Assembly (NCBI RefSeq): GCF_019711415.1
Contig: NZ_JAIGNJ010000002.1
Coordinates: forward strand, 248,001 to 312,000
Direction: 5' to 3'
DNA: 64,000 bases
Source of the DNA: Qipengyuania vesicularis
GTDB taxonomy: Bacteria; Pseudomonadota; Alphaproteobacteria; Sphingomonadales; Sphingomonadaceae
The position numbers and the translations under genes were made by a program. Below the pieces are notes generated by a model. It made no database searches. It worked only from the letters and a program-made list of their open reading frames with translations, and was not told the DNA's origin. Shown piece by piece: positions 1 to 7,958 of this stretch (its first letter is position 1; every line of letters starts with the position of its first letter).

Positions 1-129
1 GTCAGCCGCGGTCATATCGCAGAGGGACTAGCCGCTGGCGTCCGCGATGTCGGCAAGGTGCTGGCAGAACATTTCCCGCGCGGCGACCATGACGAGAACG
101 AACTGCCCGACCGGTTGATCGAGGTCTGA
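1..129 (+). CDS. TPM-domain-like protein, C-terminal fragment
   Basis: The window opens inside a plus-strand gene. The visible 42 codons read through to TGA at 127-129. The tail contains a hydrophobic helix-like stretch, then AEHFPRGDHDENELPD. This hFPR...NELPD ending resembles that of TPM-domain (YgcG-like) membrane-associated proteins, in which the last residues follow the TPM fold. The catalytic or binding part lies outside the window, so the assignment rests on the tail alone. The next gene starts 2 bases after this stop, so the two are probably cotranscribed. Confidence 0.5.
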   Translation, partial: VSRGHIAEGLAAGVRDVGKVLAEHFPRGDHDENELPDRLIEV

Positions 130-131
130 AT

Positions 132-677
132 TTGGCCGTACCCGACCACGACGCGCCGGAGGAAATCACCTGGCAGGGCCGTTTCGTCACGGCGAAGAAG
201 CGCGGGCGCTGGGAGTACGTCTCGCGCAGCAGGGGCATTCGCGCGGCCGTTATCCTGGCAGTCGACGAAGAGGACCACGTCCTTCTGGTCGAACAATTCC
301 GCGTCCCCCTCGACCGGCCCTGTATCGAGCTCCCCGCTGGCCTGATCGGCGACGACGACAGCTCTCCCGACGAAGATCCACTGGCCGCGGCGGGTCGCGA
401 ACTGATCGAGGAAACCGGCTACGCAGCCGCCAGGCTCGAAGACATGGGTACCTTCTACTCCTCGCCAGGTATGGTGAGCGAGAGCTTCACGCTCGTACGT
501 GCGCGCGGACTGACAAAGGTCGGTGAAGGCGGCGGCGTGGCGGGAGAGAACATCATTCCGCACCGTGTTCCGCTTGCAGGACTACCTGACTTTCTCGCCA
601 ACAAGCGCAAGCAGGGTTGCGGGGTCGACGTGCGTATGCTCCTGCTGCTGGGACAAGGCCTTATCGAGGGAGAGTGA
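132..677 (+). CDS. NUDIX hydrolase, ADP-ribose pyrophosphatase type
   Basis: A 181-residue NUDIX hydrolase. It probably cleaves ADP-ribose or a related nucleoside diphosphate-X to AMP plus the X-phosphate in the cytoplasm. The NUDIX helix is clear: RELIEETGY at about residues 89-97 carries the metal-binding glutamates, and ELPAG just before it is typical of ADP-ribose pyrophosphatases. The length fits that subfamily (about 170-210). The start is TTG at 132, directly after the preceding stop; no in-frame ATG keeps the N-terminal strand. The next gene starts 2 bases after this stop, so they are probably one operon. Substrate specificity is inferred from the family only. Confidence 0.85.
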   Translation: MAVPDHDAPEEITWQGRFVTAKKRGRWEYVSRSRGIRAAVILAVDEEDHVLLVEQFRVPLDRPCIELPAGLIGDDDSSPDEDPLAAAGRELIEETGYAAARLEDMGTFYSSPGMVSESFTLVRARGLTKVGEGGGVAGENIIPHRVPLAGLPDFLANKRKQGCGVDVRMLLLLGQGLIEGE

Positions 678-679
678 CG

Positions 680-1474
680 ATGGCGGGCAAGAAACGCGGA
701 CGCTGCGAAGGCAAGCTGGCGCTGGTTACGGGAGCGGCACAAGGCCTTGGCGCGGCCCATGCGCGCAGGCTCGCCGAAGAAGGTGCACGCGTGTTGTGCA
801 CCGACGTCAACGGAGAAGGGGCAGAGGCAACCGCTGCCCGGATCGTCGAGGAGATGGGATCGGGCCATGCCTATGGTGCCCAGCATGACGTAACCGATCC
901 CGAAGCCTGGGAACGGGTCGTCGACATCGCCGATCGCGAGCTTGGCGGGCTCAACGTTCTGGTCAACAATGCCGGGATCGGCGTAGGCGGCAACATCGAG
1001 ACCTGCGATTTCGACGATTGGAAGCGCTGCTTTTCCGTCAATGTCGATTCGATCTTCCATGGGTGCCAGAAGGCCCTGCCGCTCATGCGCGAGCATGCGC
1101 CCGGATCGATCGTCAATATCTCGAGCATTGCCGGCCTCATCGCCAGCGACACGATGCCGGCCTATAATGCCAGCAAGGCGGCGGTGTGGATGCTGTCGAA
1201 GTCAATCGCGCTGCACTGCGCCAAGAACCGGATGGATATCCGCTGCAATTCGATCCACCCGACCTTCGTCGATACGCCGATCCTCGATGGAACGGCGCGC
1301 AACCATAATCTCGACAAGGACGTACTGATGGAGAAGCTGGCCCGGCAGATCCCCTTGAAGAAGGTCGGGGAACCGGACGATATCGCGAATGCGGTGGTCT
1401 ATCTCGCCAGCGACGAGAGCAAGTTCATGACCGGTGCGGAGCTGAAGCTCGACGGCGGTATCTCGGCCATGTGA
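680..1474 (+). CDS. SDR-family NAD(P)-dependent dehydrogenase
   Basis: A classical short-chain dehydrogenase of 264 residues, acting on an alcohol/ketone pair with NAD(P). The Rossmann motif TGAAQGLG lies at residues 17-24, NNAG at 96-99, and the catalytic Ser149, Tyr162 and Lys166 are all present (YNASK). The C-terminal VYLASDESKFMTG...LDGG is typical of the family. The frame is open upstream to 617, but ATG 680 is preferred: it follows the NUDIX stop by 2 bases and puts the Rossmann motif at its usual distance from the N-terminus. The substrate cannot be told from sequence; hydroxysteroid- and glucose-dehydrogenase-like members look similar. Confidence 0.85.
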   Translation: MAGKKRGRCEGKLALVTGAAQGLGAAHARRLAEEGARVLCTDVNGEGAEATAARIVEEMGSGHAYGAQHDVTDPEAWERVVDIADRELGGLNVLVNNAGIGVGGNIETCDFDDWKRCFSVNVDSIFHGCQKALPLMREHAPGSIVNISSIAGLIASDTMPAYNASKAAVWMLSKSIALHCAKNRMDIRCNSIHPTFVDTPILDGTARNHNLDKDVLMEKLARQIPLKKVGEPDDIANAVVYLASDESKFMTGAELKLDGGISAM

Positions 1475-1524
1475 TGTCTGCGGGCTTTGTGCCTGCAACA
1501 GGAAAGTCCGACCCTTCTCACGCG

Positions 1525-1547
1525 ATCCCGGAGCAAATCTCCGGGAT
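1525..1547. terminator. stem-loop between convergent genes
   Basis: A perfect 9-bp stem ATCCCGGAG / CTCCGGGAT with a 5-base loop (CAAAT) sits between the SDR gene (ends 1474) and the convergent pspC gene (ends 1568). There is no T-tract on either side, so it is a weak or factor-dependent terminator candidate for both directions. Confidence 0.4.
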
Positions 1548-1567
1548 GGCCGCGGGAAGGATCGAAC

Positions 1568-1789
1568 TCAATCCGCGATCAGGCCGATCGCGAGGTAGAT
1601 GAGCGCAGCGGTGCCCAGGCTGAAGAAGGCGCCGAGGACGAAACCGATGCGGACCCACGTGGTATCGATGCCGGTGTAGCGCCCGATGCCCGAGCAAACA
1701 CCCATCAGCTTGCCGCGCGAATGGTCGAGGCGGAAGCCCTTGCTGGGCGATACGGCGTGGTCGTTTTCACGGAACTTCAGCTGGCTCAT
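1568..1789 (-). CDS. PspC-domain membrane protein
   Basis: A 73-residue protein that is essentially a single PspC domain. The KLMGVCSGIGRYTGID segment (about residues 27-42) is the PspC signature, followed by one C-terminal transmembrane helix (GFVLGAFFSLGTAALIYLAIGL). PspC proteins sense envelope stress or act as toxin-like membrane proteins, depending on partners. No PspA or PspB is visible here. Upstream on the same strand lie two 39-residue membrane peptides. The start ATG overlaps the stop of the first (ATGA), which indicates translational coupling and a three-gene unit. Confidence 0.85.
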   Translation of the reverse strand: MSQLKFRENDHAVSPSKGFRLDHSRGKLMGVCSGIGRYTGIDTTWVRIGFVLGAFFSLGTAALIYLAIGLIAD

Positions 1790-1905
1790 GCGAGGACTCC
1801 ACCCGGCGATGCGGGGATGATGGCCGTCGCGAAGAAGGCCGACGAAACGAGAAGCGAGAAGGCAGCGGCGAAAATCTTGCTGCCGTGATTGGAGAGATTG
1901 AACAT
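1786..1905 (-). CDS. 39-residue membrane peptide (paralogue A)
   Basis: A small gene reading MFNLSNHGSK..., 39 residues, with one hydrophobic helix and the ending AIIPASPGGVLA. It is preceded by a good ribosome site (AGGAAAGGA) 5-6 bases before ATG and overlaps the start of pspC by 4 bases. It is closely similar in length, layout and C-terminus to the upstream peptide at 1945-2064 (both MF..., A-helix, A-I-[IV]-P-A-S-P-[AG]-G-[VL]-L-A). That supports a real, duplicated gene. Function unknown; a single-pass inner-membrane or exported peptide linked to PspC is the inference. Confidence 0.65.
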   Translation of the reverse strand: MFNLSNHGSKIFAAAFSLLVSSAFFATAIIPASPGGVLA

Positions 1906-1944
1906 GGTTCCTTTCCTTTCGGGGTTGAGTGTCTGAAGGCTGGC

Positions 1945-2064
1945 TCAGGCGAGCAGGCCGGCAGGCGAAGCGGGGACGATGGCCATGGCCATGAAGAGGG
2001 CCGAGGCGCCGATGGCGAAGACAGAAGCCAGAGCCTTGTTGCTGGCGAAATCGATGGCGAACAT
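1945..2064 (-). CDS. 39-residue membrane peptide (paralogue B)
   Basis: The second small gene, MFAIDFASNK..., exactly 39 residues like its neighbour. It has one hydrophobic segment and the shared ending AIVPASPAGLLA. An AAGGGA ribosome site lies 9 bases before ATG. It is the first gene of the presumed peptide B - peptide A - pspC unit, with 39 bases between the two peptides. The conserved PASP-G-LA tail could be a signal-peptide-like cleavage region, but this is inference. No known family recognised. Confidence 0.65.
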   Translation of the reverse strand: MFAIDFASNKALASVFAIGASALFMAMAIVPASPAGLLA

Positions 2065-2151
2065 TGTGAATAATCCCTTTTAGTCAGTTTTCCGTCGGAC
2101 CATCCGGCGGACACCCAGTGCATTGCAACGGCCGTGCCAAAACCAAAAAAC

Positions 2152-2165
2152 GGCGGAATTCCGCC
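2152..2165. promoter_or_regulatory. 14-bp palindrome GGCGGAATTCCGCC
   Basis: A perfect 14-bp palindrome lies in the 229-base divergent gap between the small-peptide/pspC unit and recF. Position and symmetry fit a dimeric regulator site. No regulator is assigned. Confidence 0.35.
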
Positions 2166-2213
2166 ATTCCTGACTGAACACAAAGTCCAACCCTCATTCA
2201 TCAATCCGAAAGG

Positions 2214-2230
2214 TTGGGAAATTTTCCCAA
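2214..2230. promoter_or_regulatory. 17-bp inverted repeat TTGGGAAA-T-TTTCCCAA
   Basis: A perfect 8-1-8 inverted repeat lies 63 bases before the recF ATG. It is AT-rich at its centre, in a GC-rich genome, and looks like an operator for either recF or the divergent pspC unit. No T-run follows, so a terminator is less likely. Confidence 0.4.
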
Positions 2231-2293
2231 TATTTGGAAATAGGCTTTCGGCTGGTGGCGCAATGGCCTTCGCGCTAGGGCCTCAGGCACACG

Positions 2294-3373
2294 ATGCTCG
2301 ACCGGATTTCCCTCACCCATTTCCGTAATCATGCCGCTAGCGAGCTGCGCGAGACCGCGCGCTTCAACCTGCTCGTGGGCGAAAACGGTGCAGGCAAGAC
2401 GAATGTGCTGGAGGCTCTCTCGCTGCTGGCACCGGGCCGCGGATTGCGTCGGGCCGCGCTGGCCGAGATGGCGATGCAGGGGTCGGATCATGGATTCGCC
2501 GTAGGGGCCGACCTGGCCCAGCAAGGGGCGGACGCCGTGAGGCTCGGAACCTATTGCGAAACCGCCAGTCCCACACGGCGGAAAGTCCGCATCAATGGTG
2601 CGGATTCCCCCGCCACCGCGCTCGGCGAATGGATCGCCCTCACCTGGTTGACCCCTGCGATGGACGGGCTCTTCACCGGGCCCTCAAATGATCGCAGGCG
2701 CTTTCTCGACCGCATGGCCCTGGCGCTCGATCCTGCTCACGCCGCCCATGTCTCGCGCTATGAAGCCGCGCTGCGCGAGCGCAACCGTCTGCTGTCGGAC
2801 GACCGCGCTCCCGAAAGCGCGTGGCTCGACGCGATCGAGGCGCAGATGGTCGAGCACGGCGGACGGCTGATCGCCGGGCGCGCGGCCCTGGTCGATACGC
2901 TGATGGCACGGATCGCCCATATGCCGAGCGAGCCATTCGCCCGCCCCGCCCTGACCTATTCCCCCGGTGGCGCCGACAATGCGGAAGCGCTGTCACAAGC
3001 CTTGTTCGAAGGGCGCCACAGGGATCGGGCAGCGCAGCGAACGCTGGCCGGCCCTCATCGGGACGAATTGGAGGTCGTCCATGCCGCCAAGCGCGTCCCC
3101 GCCGCGCAGAGCTCGACCGGGGAGCAAAAGGCGATGCTGGTCGCCATCACTCTCGCCCATGCCGCGCTTGCCGCACAGGGACGCGCAGGAGTGTTATTGC
3201 TGGACGAAGTAGCCGCCCACCTCGATCCCGTCCGCCGAGCCGCGCTGTTCGAACAACTCGACGCCAGCGGCGCGCAGGTCTGGATGACCGGGACCGAGGT
3301 CGGCCCCTTCGAGACCATTACCGACAAGTCCGCCATCTGGCGGGTGTCTGGCGGGAACGTGGAGCGGCGCTAG
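2294..3373 (+). CDS. recF: DNA replication and repair protein RecF
   Basis: A 359-residue SMC-like ATPase that loads RecA at gaps together with RecO and RecR. Walker A GENGAGKT is at residues 29-36, an ABC-type signature STGEQKAML near 274, and Walker B/D-loop LLLDEVAAHLDP near 303. The N-terminus (LTHFRNHAASEL) and the length are normal for RecF. It is not next to dnaA/dnaN here. The 3' end overlaps the convergent esterase gene by 4 bases. Two palindromes precede it. Confidence 0.95.
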   Translation: MLDRISLTHFRNHAASELRETARFNLLVGENGAGKTNVLEALSLLAPGRGLRRAALAEMAMQGSDHGFAVGADLAQQGADAVRLGTYCETASPTRRKVRINGADSPATALGEWIALTWLTPAMDGLFTGPSNDRRRFLDRMALALDPAHAAHVSRYEAALRERNRLLSDDRAPESAWLDAIEAQMVEHGGRLIAGRAALVDTLMARIAHMPSEPFARPALTYSPGGADNAEALSQALFEGRHRDRAAQRTLAGPHRDELEVVHAAKRVPAAQSSTGEQKAMLVAITLAHAALAAQGRAGVLLLDEVAAHLDPVRRAALFEQLDASGAQVWMTGTEVGPFETITDKSAIWRVSGGNVERR

Positions 3374-4071
3374 CCTTCGACGGCCAAGGCTGCCTGCACG
3401 TCATCGACCGTATCCTCTACGACCAGGTCGATACCCTCGGCCGTGGGATGGATCCGGTCACTGAGGAAAAGCGTGGAATCCTGATAAATACTCTCTAGCC
3501 AGAACGGCACCAAGCCGACCCCATGTTCGCTCGCTAGCTCGCCATAGAGCCCGTCGAACTGGCGCTGGTAGTCGGGCCCGTAGTTAGGCGGCGCGCGCAT
3601 GCCCATCAGCAGGACGGGAATCTCGCGGCGCTTGAGCTCATCGAGCATCGCTTCGAAATTGGCGCGGGTATCGGCCGGCTGGATACCGCGCAGCATGTCG
3701 TTGCCGCCGAGCTCGAGCAGCACGAGATCGGGCTTTTCCCGCTGCTGGTCGAGCACGAAGCCGAGCCGCTGCCTACCTGCAGCGCTGGTATCGCCGGAAA
3801 CACCCGCATCAATCACAGTCGCATTGATGCCCGATTGCCTGAGCGCGCGCTGCAACCGCTCGGGGTAGCCTTCGTGTTCGGCAAGCCCGTACCCTGCGAA
3901 CAGGCTGTCGCCGAAGGCCAGGATGCGGCGTTCTTCGCCTTTGACCGTGATCTCCTCGGGGGCCTCCGAACTCGCCCCTGCCTGCGCTCTGCCCTCGCTT
4001 TCTGCGACCTCACTTCCGCATGCAGCGAGGCTGAGGGCAAGAAAAGGTATCGATAAACTACCAAAGCGCAT
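3370..4071 (-). CDS. tesA: SGNH/GDSL arylesterase, TesA-like lipoprotein
   Basis: A 233-residue esterase/lysophospholipase of the SGNH family. It has a lipoprotein signal (lipobox LAAC, Cys near residue 18), so it is probably anchored in the periplasm. The blocks are visible: FGDSLFAGYGL (nucleophile Ser), GGND (oxyanion Asn) and SDRIHPTAEG (catalytic Asp and His). The residues between lipobox and the first block are low-complexity and acidic. It is transcribed divergently from the YbbA/YbbP-type ABC genes with only 47 bases between, the same arrangement as tesA-ybbAP in E. coli. The lipid anchor is unusual compared with soluble periplasmic TesA. Confidence 0.85.
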   Translation of the reverse strand: MRFGSLSIPFLALSLAACGSEVAESEGRAQAGASSEAPEEITVKGEERRILAFGDSLFAGYGLAEHEGYPERLQRALRQSGINATVIDAGVSGDTSAAGRQRLGFVLDQQREKPDLVLLELGGNDMLRGIQPADTRANFEAMLDELKRREIPVLLMGMRAPPNYGPDYQRQFDGLYGELASEHGVGLVPFWLESIYQDSTLFLSDRIHPTAEGIDLVVEDTVDDVQAALAVEG

Positions 4072-4118
4072 CGGCGGACTTCCTTGTGCGGGTCGGGGCC
4101 TTCTGCCATCGCAGCCAT

Positions 4119-4808
4119 GTGACGACTTCTCAAGATGCGATTTGCGCGCGCGATCTGCGCCTCACCCTTGGATCGACCGAAGCACCGGTCGAAATCCTCA
4201 AAGGCCTCGACCTCACCATCGGCAAGGGCGAGACCGTTGCCCTGCTCGGCCCATCGGGCTCGGGCAAGAGCTCGCTCATGGCGGTTCTTTCAGGGCTCGA
4301 AAGAGCCACGAGCGGCAGCTTGCAGGTAGCGGGACAGGACTTCGCCGCTCTCGACGAGGACGAGCTGGCCCGCGCACGCCGCGGAAGGATCGGCATCGTG
4401 CTGCAGGCCTTCCACCTGCTCCCCACTATGACCGCGCTCGAAAATGTGGCGACTCCCATGGAACTCGCCGGGGAAACCGATGCGCAAGCCCGCGCCAAGG
4501 CCGAACTGGAAGCGGTCGGCCTCGGTCACCGGCTCGACCACTATCCGCAGCAGCTTTCGGGCGGCGAACAGCAACGTGTAGCCATCGCCCGCGCCACTGC
4601 ACCGCGCCCGGACCTCATCTTCGCCGACGAGCCGACCGGCAATCTCGACGCGGCAACCGGCCATGAGATCGTCGAATTGCTCTTCAGGCGACGCGAGGAA
4701 ACAGGGGCGACCCTCCTTGTCATCACCCACGATCCCGAACTCGCCGATCACTGCGAACGCGTACTGACTATCGGCGACGGAAAGATCGCCACCGATACGC
4801 GCGCATGA
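4119..4808 (+). CDS. ybbA: ABC transporter ATP-binding protein, YbbA/LolD type
   Basis: A 229-residue ATPase subunit of a MacB/LolD-like ABC system. Walker A (GPSGSGKSS), the signature (LSGGEQQRVAIARA) and Walker B followed by DEPTGNLD are intact. The chosen start is GTG 4119 (MTTSQDA...). The frame is open to GTG 4086, but that would run into the short divergent promoter gap. It overlaps the permease gene by 4 bases (ATGA). The order next to a TesA-like esterase suggests the YbbA/YbbP system of unknown cargo, with a role in extracting lipid or lipoprotein inferred by family. Confidence 0.88.
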   Translation: MTTSQDAICARDLRLTLGSTEAPVEILKGLDLTIGKGETVALLGPSGSGKSSLMAVLSGLERATSGSLQVAGQDFAALDEDELARARRGRIGIVLQAFHLLPTMTALENVATPMELAGETDAQARAKAELEAVGLGHRLDHYPQQLSGGEQQRVAIARATAPRPDLIFADEPTGNLDAATGHEIVELLFRRREETGATLLVITHDPELADHCERVLTIGDGKIATDTRA

Positions 4809-7312
4809 GCTGGGCCACCGCCTGGAGGATCGCGCGCCGCGATCTCAACGCCCGTTTCAAGGGCTTGCGGCTGCTCCTGGTCTGCATCTTTCTCGGCACG
4901 GCAGCACTGGCCGCAATCGGATCGCTGACGGCTGCGATCGAACGCGAACTGGCAGCAAACGGACAGGCGTTCCTTGGCGGCGATGTGCAGATCGAGCTGT
5001 GGCAGCGCTCTCTCAATGAGGAGGAGCGCGCTGCGCTCGAGGAGCTGGGTACCGTCTCCGCAGGCACCCGCCTCCAGGCTATGGCGCGCAAGGACGACAT
5101 TGCCGCGCCGATCGAATTGAAAGCGGTGGACGCAGCCTATCCCCTATACGGCGCGCTCACGCTGGAAGGCAAAGGCGAGGTCGCGGCGCCATCGGGCGAC
5201 GAGGCTTATATTGCTCCCGGCGCTGCCGACCGCCTGGGCGTTGCGGCGGGCGATACCATCGCCATCGGCACCGAGACACTTACCGTCGCCGGGATTATCG
5301 CCGACGAACCTGATCGCCTCGGCGAAGGCTTCCAGCTCGGCCCGACGATCATCGTGGCCGAAGACGTGCCCGAGCGCGCAGGGCTGCTTGCACCGGGCGC
5401 GATGTATCAGAGCAAGACGCGCGTTGCCCTCGACACTCCTCGAAACCTTGAGAGTATCGAGGAAGACCTCGAGGCGCGCTTCCCCGATTCCGGTTTCGAC
5501 ATCGACACCGCGGAACGGGCAGCGCCGGGAACGGATCGGTTCGTCGAGCGGATGAGCGAATTCCTGACACTGGTCGGGCTCGCAGCGCTGGTCATTGCCG
5601 GGATCGGGATTGGCGGCGGAGTGTCCTCCTATCTCGACGCGAGGAGGCAATCGGTCGCAACGCTCAAGGTTCTCGGCGCGGACAGCCGCGACATCGCCCG
5701 CATCTATGCGTTGCAGATCTTCGCCGCATCTGCGGTCGGCAGCATCGCCGGTCTCGCGGTTGGAGTGGCGGTCGTGCCCATCCTTGCGCAGGCGCTTGAT
5801 GGACTGCTTCCGGTCAATGCGGGCTTCGTGCTGGATCCGGGCGCGCTCCTGCTCGCGGCGACCTACGGACTGCTGGTAGCGCTGATCTTCGCCGCGCCCC
5901 CGCTTATGCGCGCAAGGCATTTTCCCGCCATGGCACTGATGCGCGCGCGCGTAGCCCCGCTCGCCCGCGACAAGTCCGCGATCCTTGTGGTCATTGCAGG
6001 TCTTGTCGCAATCGTCGCGCTTGCTCTGTCTACGTCGAGCAGACCCTTCCTTGCCGGCGGATTCCTCGCCGGGGCCGCCCTCGTCCTGGCGCTTCTCGCC
6101 TTGCTCGGCTGGCTGATTCGCAAGGGAGCAGCCTCCATTCCCCGCGCCAAGAGCCCGATCGCCCGTGCGGCGCTGGCGAATATCCATCGGCCGGGTTCGA
6201 GTACCGGAGCGCTGGTTACCGCACTCGGCTTCGGCCTCGCTGCCTTCGTCCTGCTCGCCGCCATCCAGAGTTCGATCGACGGCAATATCCAGAGCCGCGT
6301 GCCCGAGCGCGCACCGGACTACTTCGTGCTCGATGTCCCGCGTGATCGAGAGGGCGATTTCCGCACCCTCGTCGCCCAGACCGACGAAAATGCGCAGGTC
6401 TCGGCAGTCGCAGCCCTGCGCGGCTCCGTACTGGCCTTCGGGCCTGGAGGCGCCATGACGCGCACAGCGAGCCTGGAAGAGATCCCCGACGGCGCATGGC
6501 CCCTGCGCGGCGAGCGAGGGCTGACCTACGCCGCCACTGTCCCACCCGGCAGCGAGGTAACCGCTGGAGAATGGTGGGGACCGATGCACGAGGGCGAATA
6601 TCTCGTTTCCATCGACGAGGAATTCGCGGAGGCTGCAGGCTTGGAAATCGGCGACAAGCTTACTTTCGGCGTGCTCGGCGCCGAGATCGAGACGCGGATT
6701 GCCAGCACGCGGCGCATCGACTGGGAGAACATGGGGTTCAACTACGTCTTCGTGCTCAGCCCCAACGCGCTGCGTGAGACGCCGCACAACCTCGCAGCGA
6801 CGATCGAACTGACGGAAGATGTGCCCACCGGGCCGCTGCTCCAGGCGCTAGTGCGCGAATTCCCGTCCACTTCGGTTATCGAGGTGGGCGGTGTGCTTCA
6901 GCAGGCGCGGACCATCCTCGAGCAGGTCGGACTGGCCACGCTGGCCGCGGCGAGCGTAGCGGTCCTGGCCGGGCTGGCCGTTCTGCTGGGAGCTATCGCA
7001 GCCGCGCGCGCTTCGCGGACATATGACACGGTCGTGCTGCGCGTGCTGGGCGCGGATCGCGGCCAAATCCTGAAGATGCAGCTCGCCGAGTACGCGGTGC
7101 TTGCCGGCGCCCTCGCAGTCGTCGCGCTTGGCCTCGGTTCGCTCACCGCCTGGCTGGTGGTGACGCAGCTGTTCGAATTCGACTGGCTGCCCGATTGGGG
7201 CGAAGTCTTCGCCGTGCTCGGTCTTGGCCTAGCAGTCGTGCTTGCCTTTGCGATCGGGGGATCGCTCCCCCTCTTGCGCGCCAAGCCGGCGCAGGCCTTG
7301 CGAGCGCTCTAG
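4805..7312 (+). CDS. ybbP: FtsX-like ABC permease, YbbP type
   Basis: An 835-residue inner-membrane permease with a duplicated FtsX/MacB plan. It has one N-terminal helix, a periplasmic region (about 50-250), three helices (about 255-370), more helices and a second periplasmic domain (about 490-690), then three C-terminal helices. This 10-helix arrangement is typical of YbbP and differs from 4-helix LolC/MacB. It is the partner of the ATPase immediately upstream (4-base overlap). The 3' end overlaps the convergent DUF805 gene by 4 bases. The transported substrate is unknown. Confidence 0.88.
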   Translation: MSWATAWRIARRDLNARFKGLRLLLVCIFLGTAALAAIGSLTAAIERELAANGQAFLGGDVQIELWQRSLNEEERAALEELGTVSAGTRLQAMARKDDIAAPIELKAVDAAYPLYGALTLEGKGEVAAPSGDEAYIAPGAADRLGVAAGDTIAIGTETLTVAGIIADEPDRLGEGFQLGPTIIVAEDVPERAGLLAPGAMYQSKTRVALDTPRNLESIEEDLEARFPDSGFDIDTAERAAPGTDRFVERMSEFLTLVGLAALVIAGIGIGGGVSSYLDARRQSVATLKVLGADSRDIARIYALQIFAASAVGSIAGLAVGVAVVPILAQALDGLLPVNAGFVLDPGALLLAATYGLLVALIFAAPPLMRARHFPAMALMRARVAPLARDKSAILVVIAGLVAIVALALSTSSRPFLAGGFLAGAALVLALLALLGWLIRKGAASIPRAKSPIARAALANIHRPGSSTGALVTALGFGLAAFVLLAAIQSSIDGNIQSRVPERAPDYFVLDVPRDREGDFRTLVAQTDENAQVSAVAALRGSVLAFGPGGAMTRTASLEEIPDGAWPLRGERGLTYAATVPPGSEVTAGEWWGPMHEGEYLVSIDEEFAEAAGLEIGDKLTFGVLGAEIETRIASTRRIDWENMGFNYVFVLSPNALRETPHNLAATIELTEDVPTGPLLQALVREFPSTSVIEVGGVLQQARTILEQVGLATLAAASVAVLAGLAVLLGAIAAARASRTYDTVVLRVLGADRGQILKMQLAEYAVLAGALAVVALGLGSLTAWLVVTQLFEFDWLPDWGEVFAVLGLGLAVVLAFAIGGSLPLLRAKPAQALRAL

Positions 7313-7797
7313 CGGAAGCGCACGCCGTTTGGACGGGCTGCAGGTTCAGGCCGATCATAGCCGTAATTGTCGTCGCGCTGCCAATCGTCATGCGGATCCT
7401 CGCCCCATTGGTTGCCTGCAACGCTTGGCAGCAGGGTGATGACGAAAATGCCGATATTGGCGAGCCAGCCGACATAGGGGATCAGCGAGAGGAGGATCAG
7501 TCCGACATAGACCCATCCCGAGAACCCTGCATCATGGAATCTGCGCACGGTTACGGCCAGCGCGGGAATGAAGCTGAAGAACCCGAAGATCATGATCAGC
7601 AGGATCGGGAAGCTGGTAAGCGCCTGCAGCATCGCCTCTTCCGATTCCAGACCGGCCAGCAACGCCATGCCTCCGCCGAGCATGATGCATGCGAAGACCA
7701 CGCAGAATGTGAAGAGCGTGAACAGCCAGTATTCCGCGCGCGTCGAACGGCCGCTGAACTCGAAATACCGGGCGTAAGGCCAGAACATCTTTTCCAT
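7309..7797 (-). CDS. DUF805 membrane protein
   Basis: A 162-residue inner-membrane protein. The N-terminal RYFEFSGRSTRAEYWLF block (about residues 10-26) is the DUF805 hallmark, followed by about four hydrophobic helices with RRFHDAGFSGW between helices two and three. The C-terminal 30 residues are hydrophilic and acidic/aromatic. Function of the family is unknown. It is a single gene, 161 bases from the next gene on the same strand. Confidence 0.85.
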   Translation of the reverse strand: MEKMFWPYARYFEFSGRSTRAEYWLFTLFTFCVVFACIMLGGGMALLAGLESEEAMLQALTSFPILLIMIFGFFSFIPALAVTVRRFHDAGFSGWVYVGLILLSLIPYVGWLANIGIFVITLLPSVAGNQWGEDPHDDWQRDDNYGYDRPEPAARPNGVRFR

Positions 7798-7901
7798 TAC
7801 TGAGACCCCTTTAATCGTCCGAGATCTTATCGCAGGAAAGAATTACCCAATACTTATCGCCAGTTCTTAGAGACTAACTTCTGCAACAAAGGTCGCTGGC
7901 T

Positions 7902-7929
7902 CAAAAGAAAAGGGGGCCCGAAAGCCCCC
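7902..7929 (-). terminator. Rho-independent terminator of the TonB receptor gene
   Basis: On the minus strand, GGGGGC-tttcgg-GCCCCC is followed by TTTTCTTTT. The hairpin arms are at 7912-7917 and 7924-7929. It lies 30 bases after the stop of the receptor gene and is the clearest intrinsic terminator in the window. Confidence 0.85.
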
Positions 7930-7958
7930 TTCCCCGTTCTTCTTGTTGATCTTGCAGA

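Noticed and set aside
2152-2230. A terminator for the genes around recF
   Set aside because: Neither palindrome is followed by a T-run and both lie in a divergent promoter gap, so regulatory sites are more likely.
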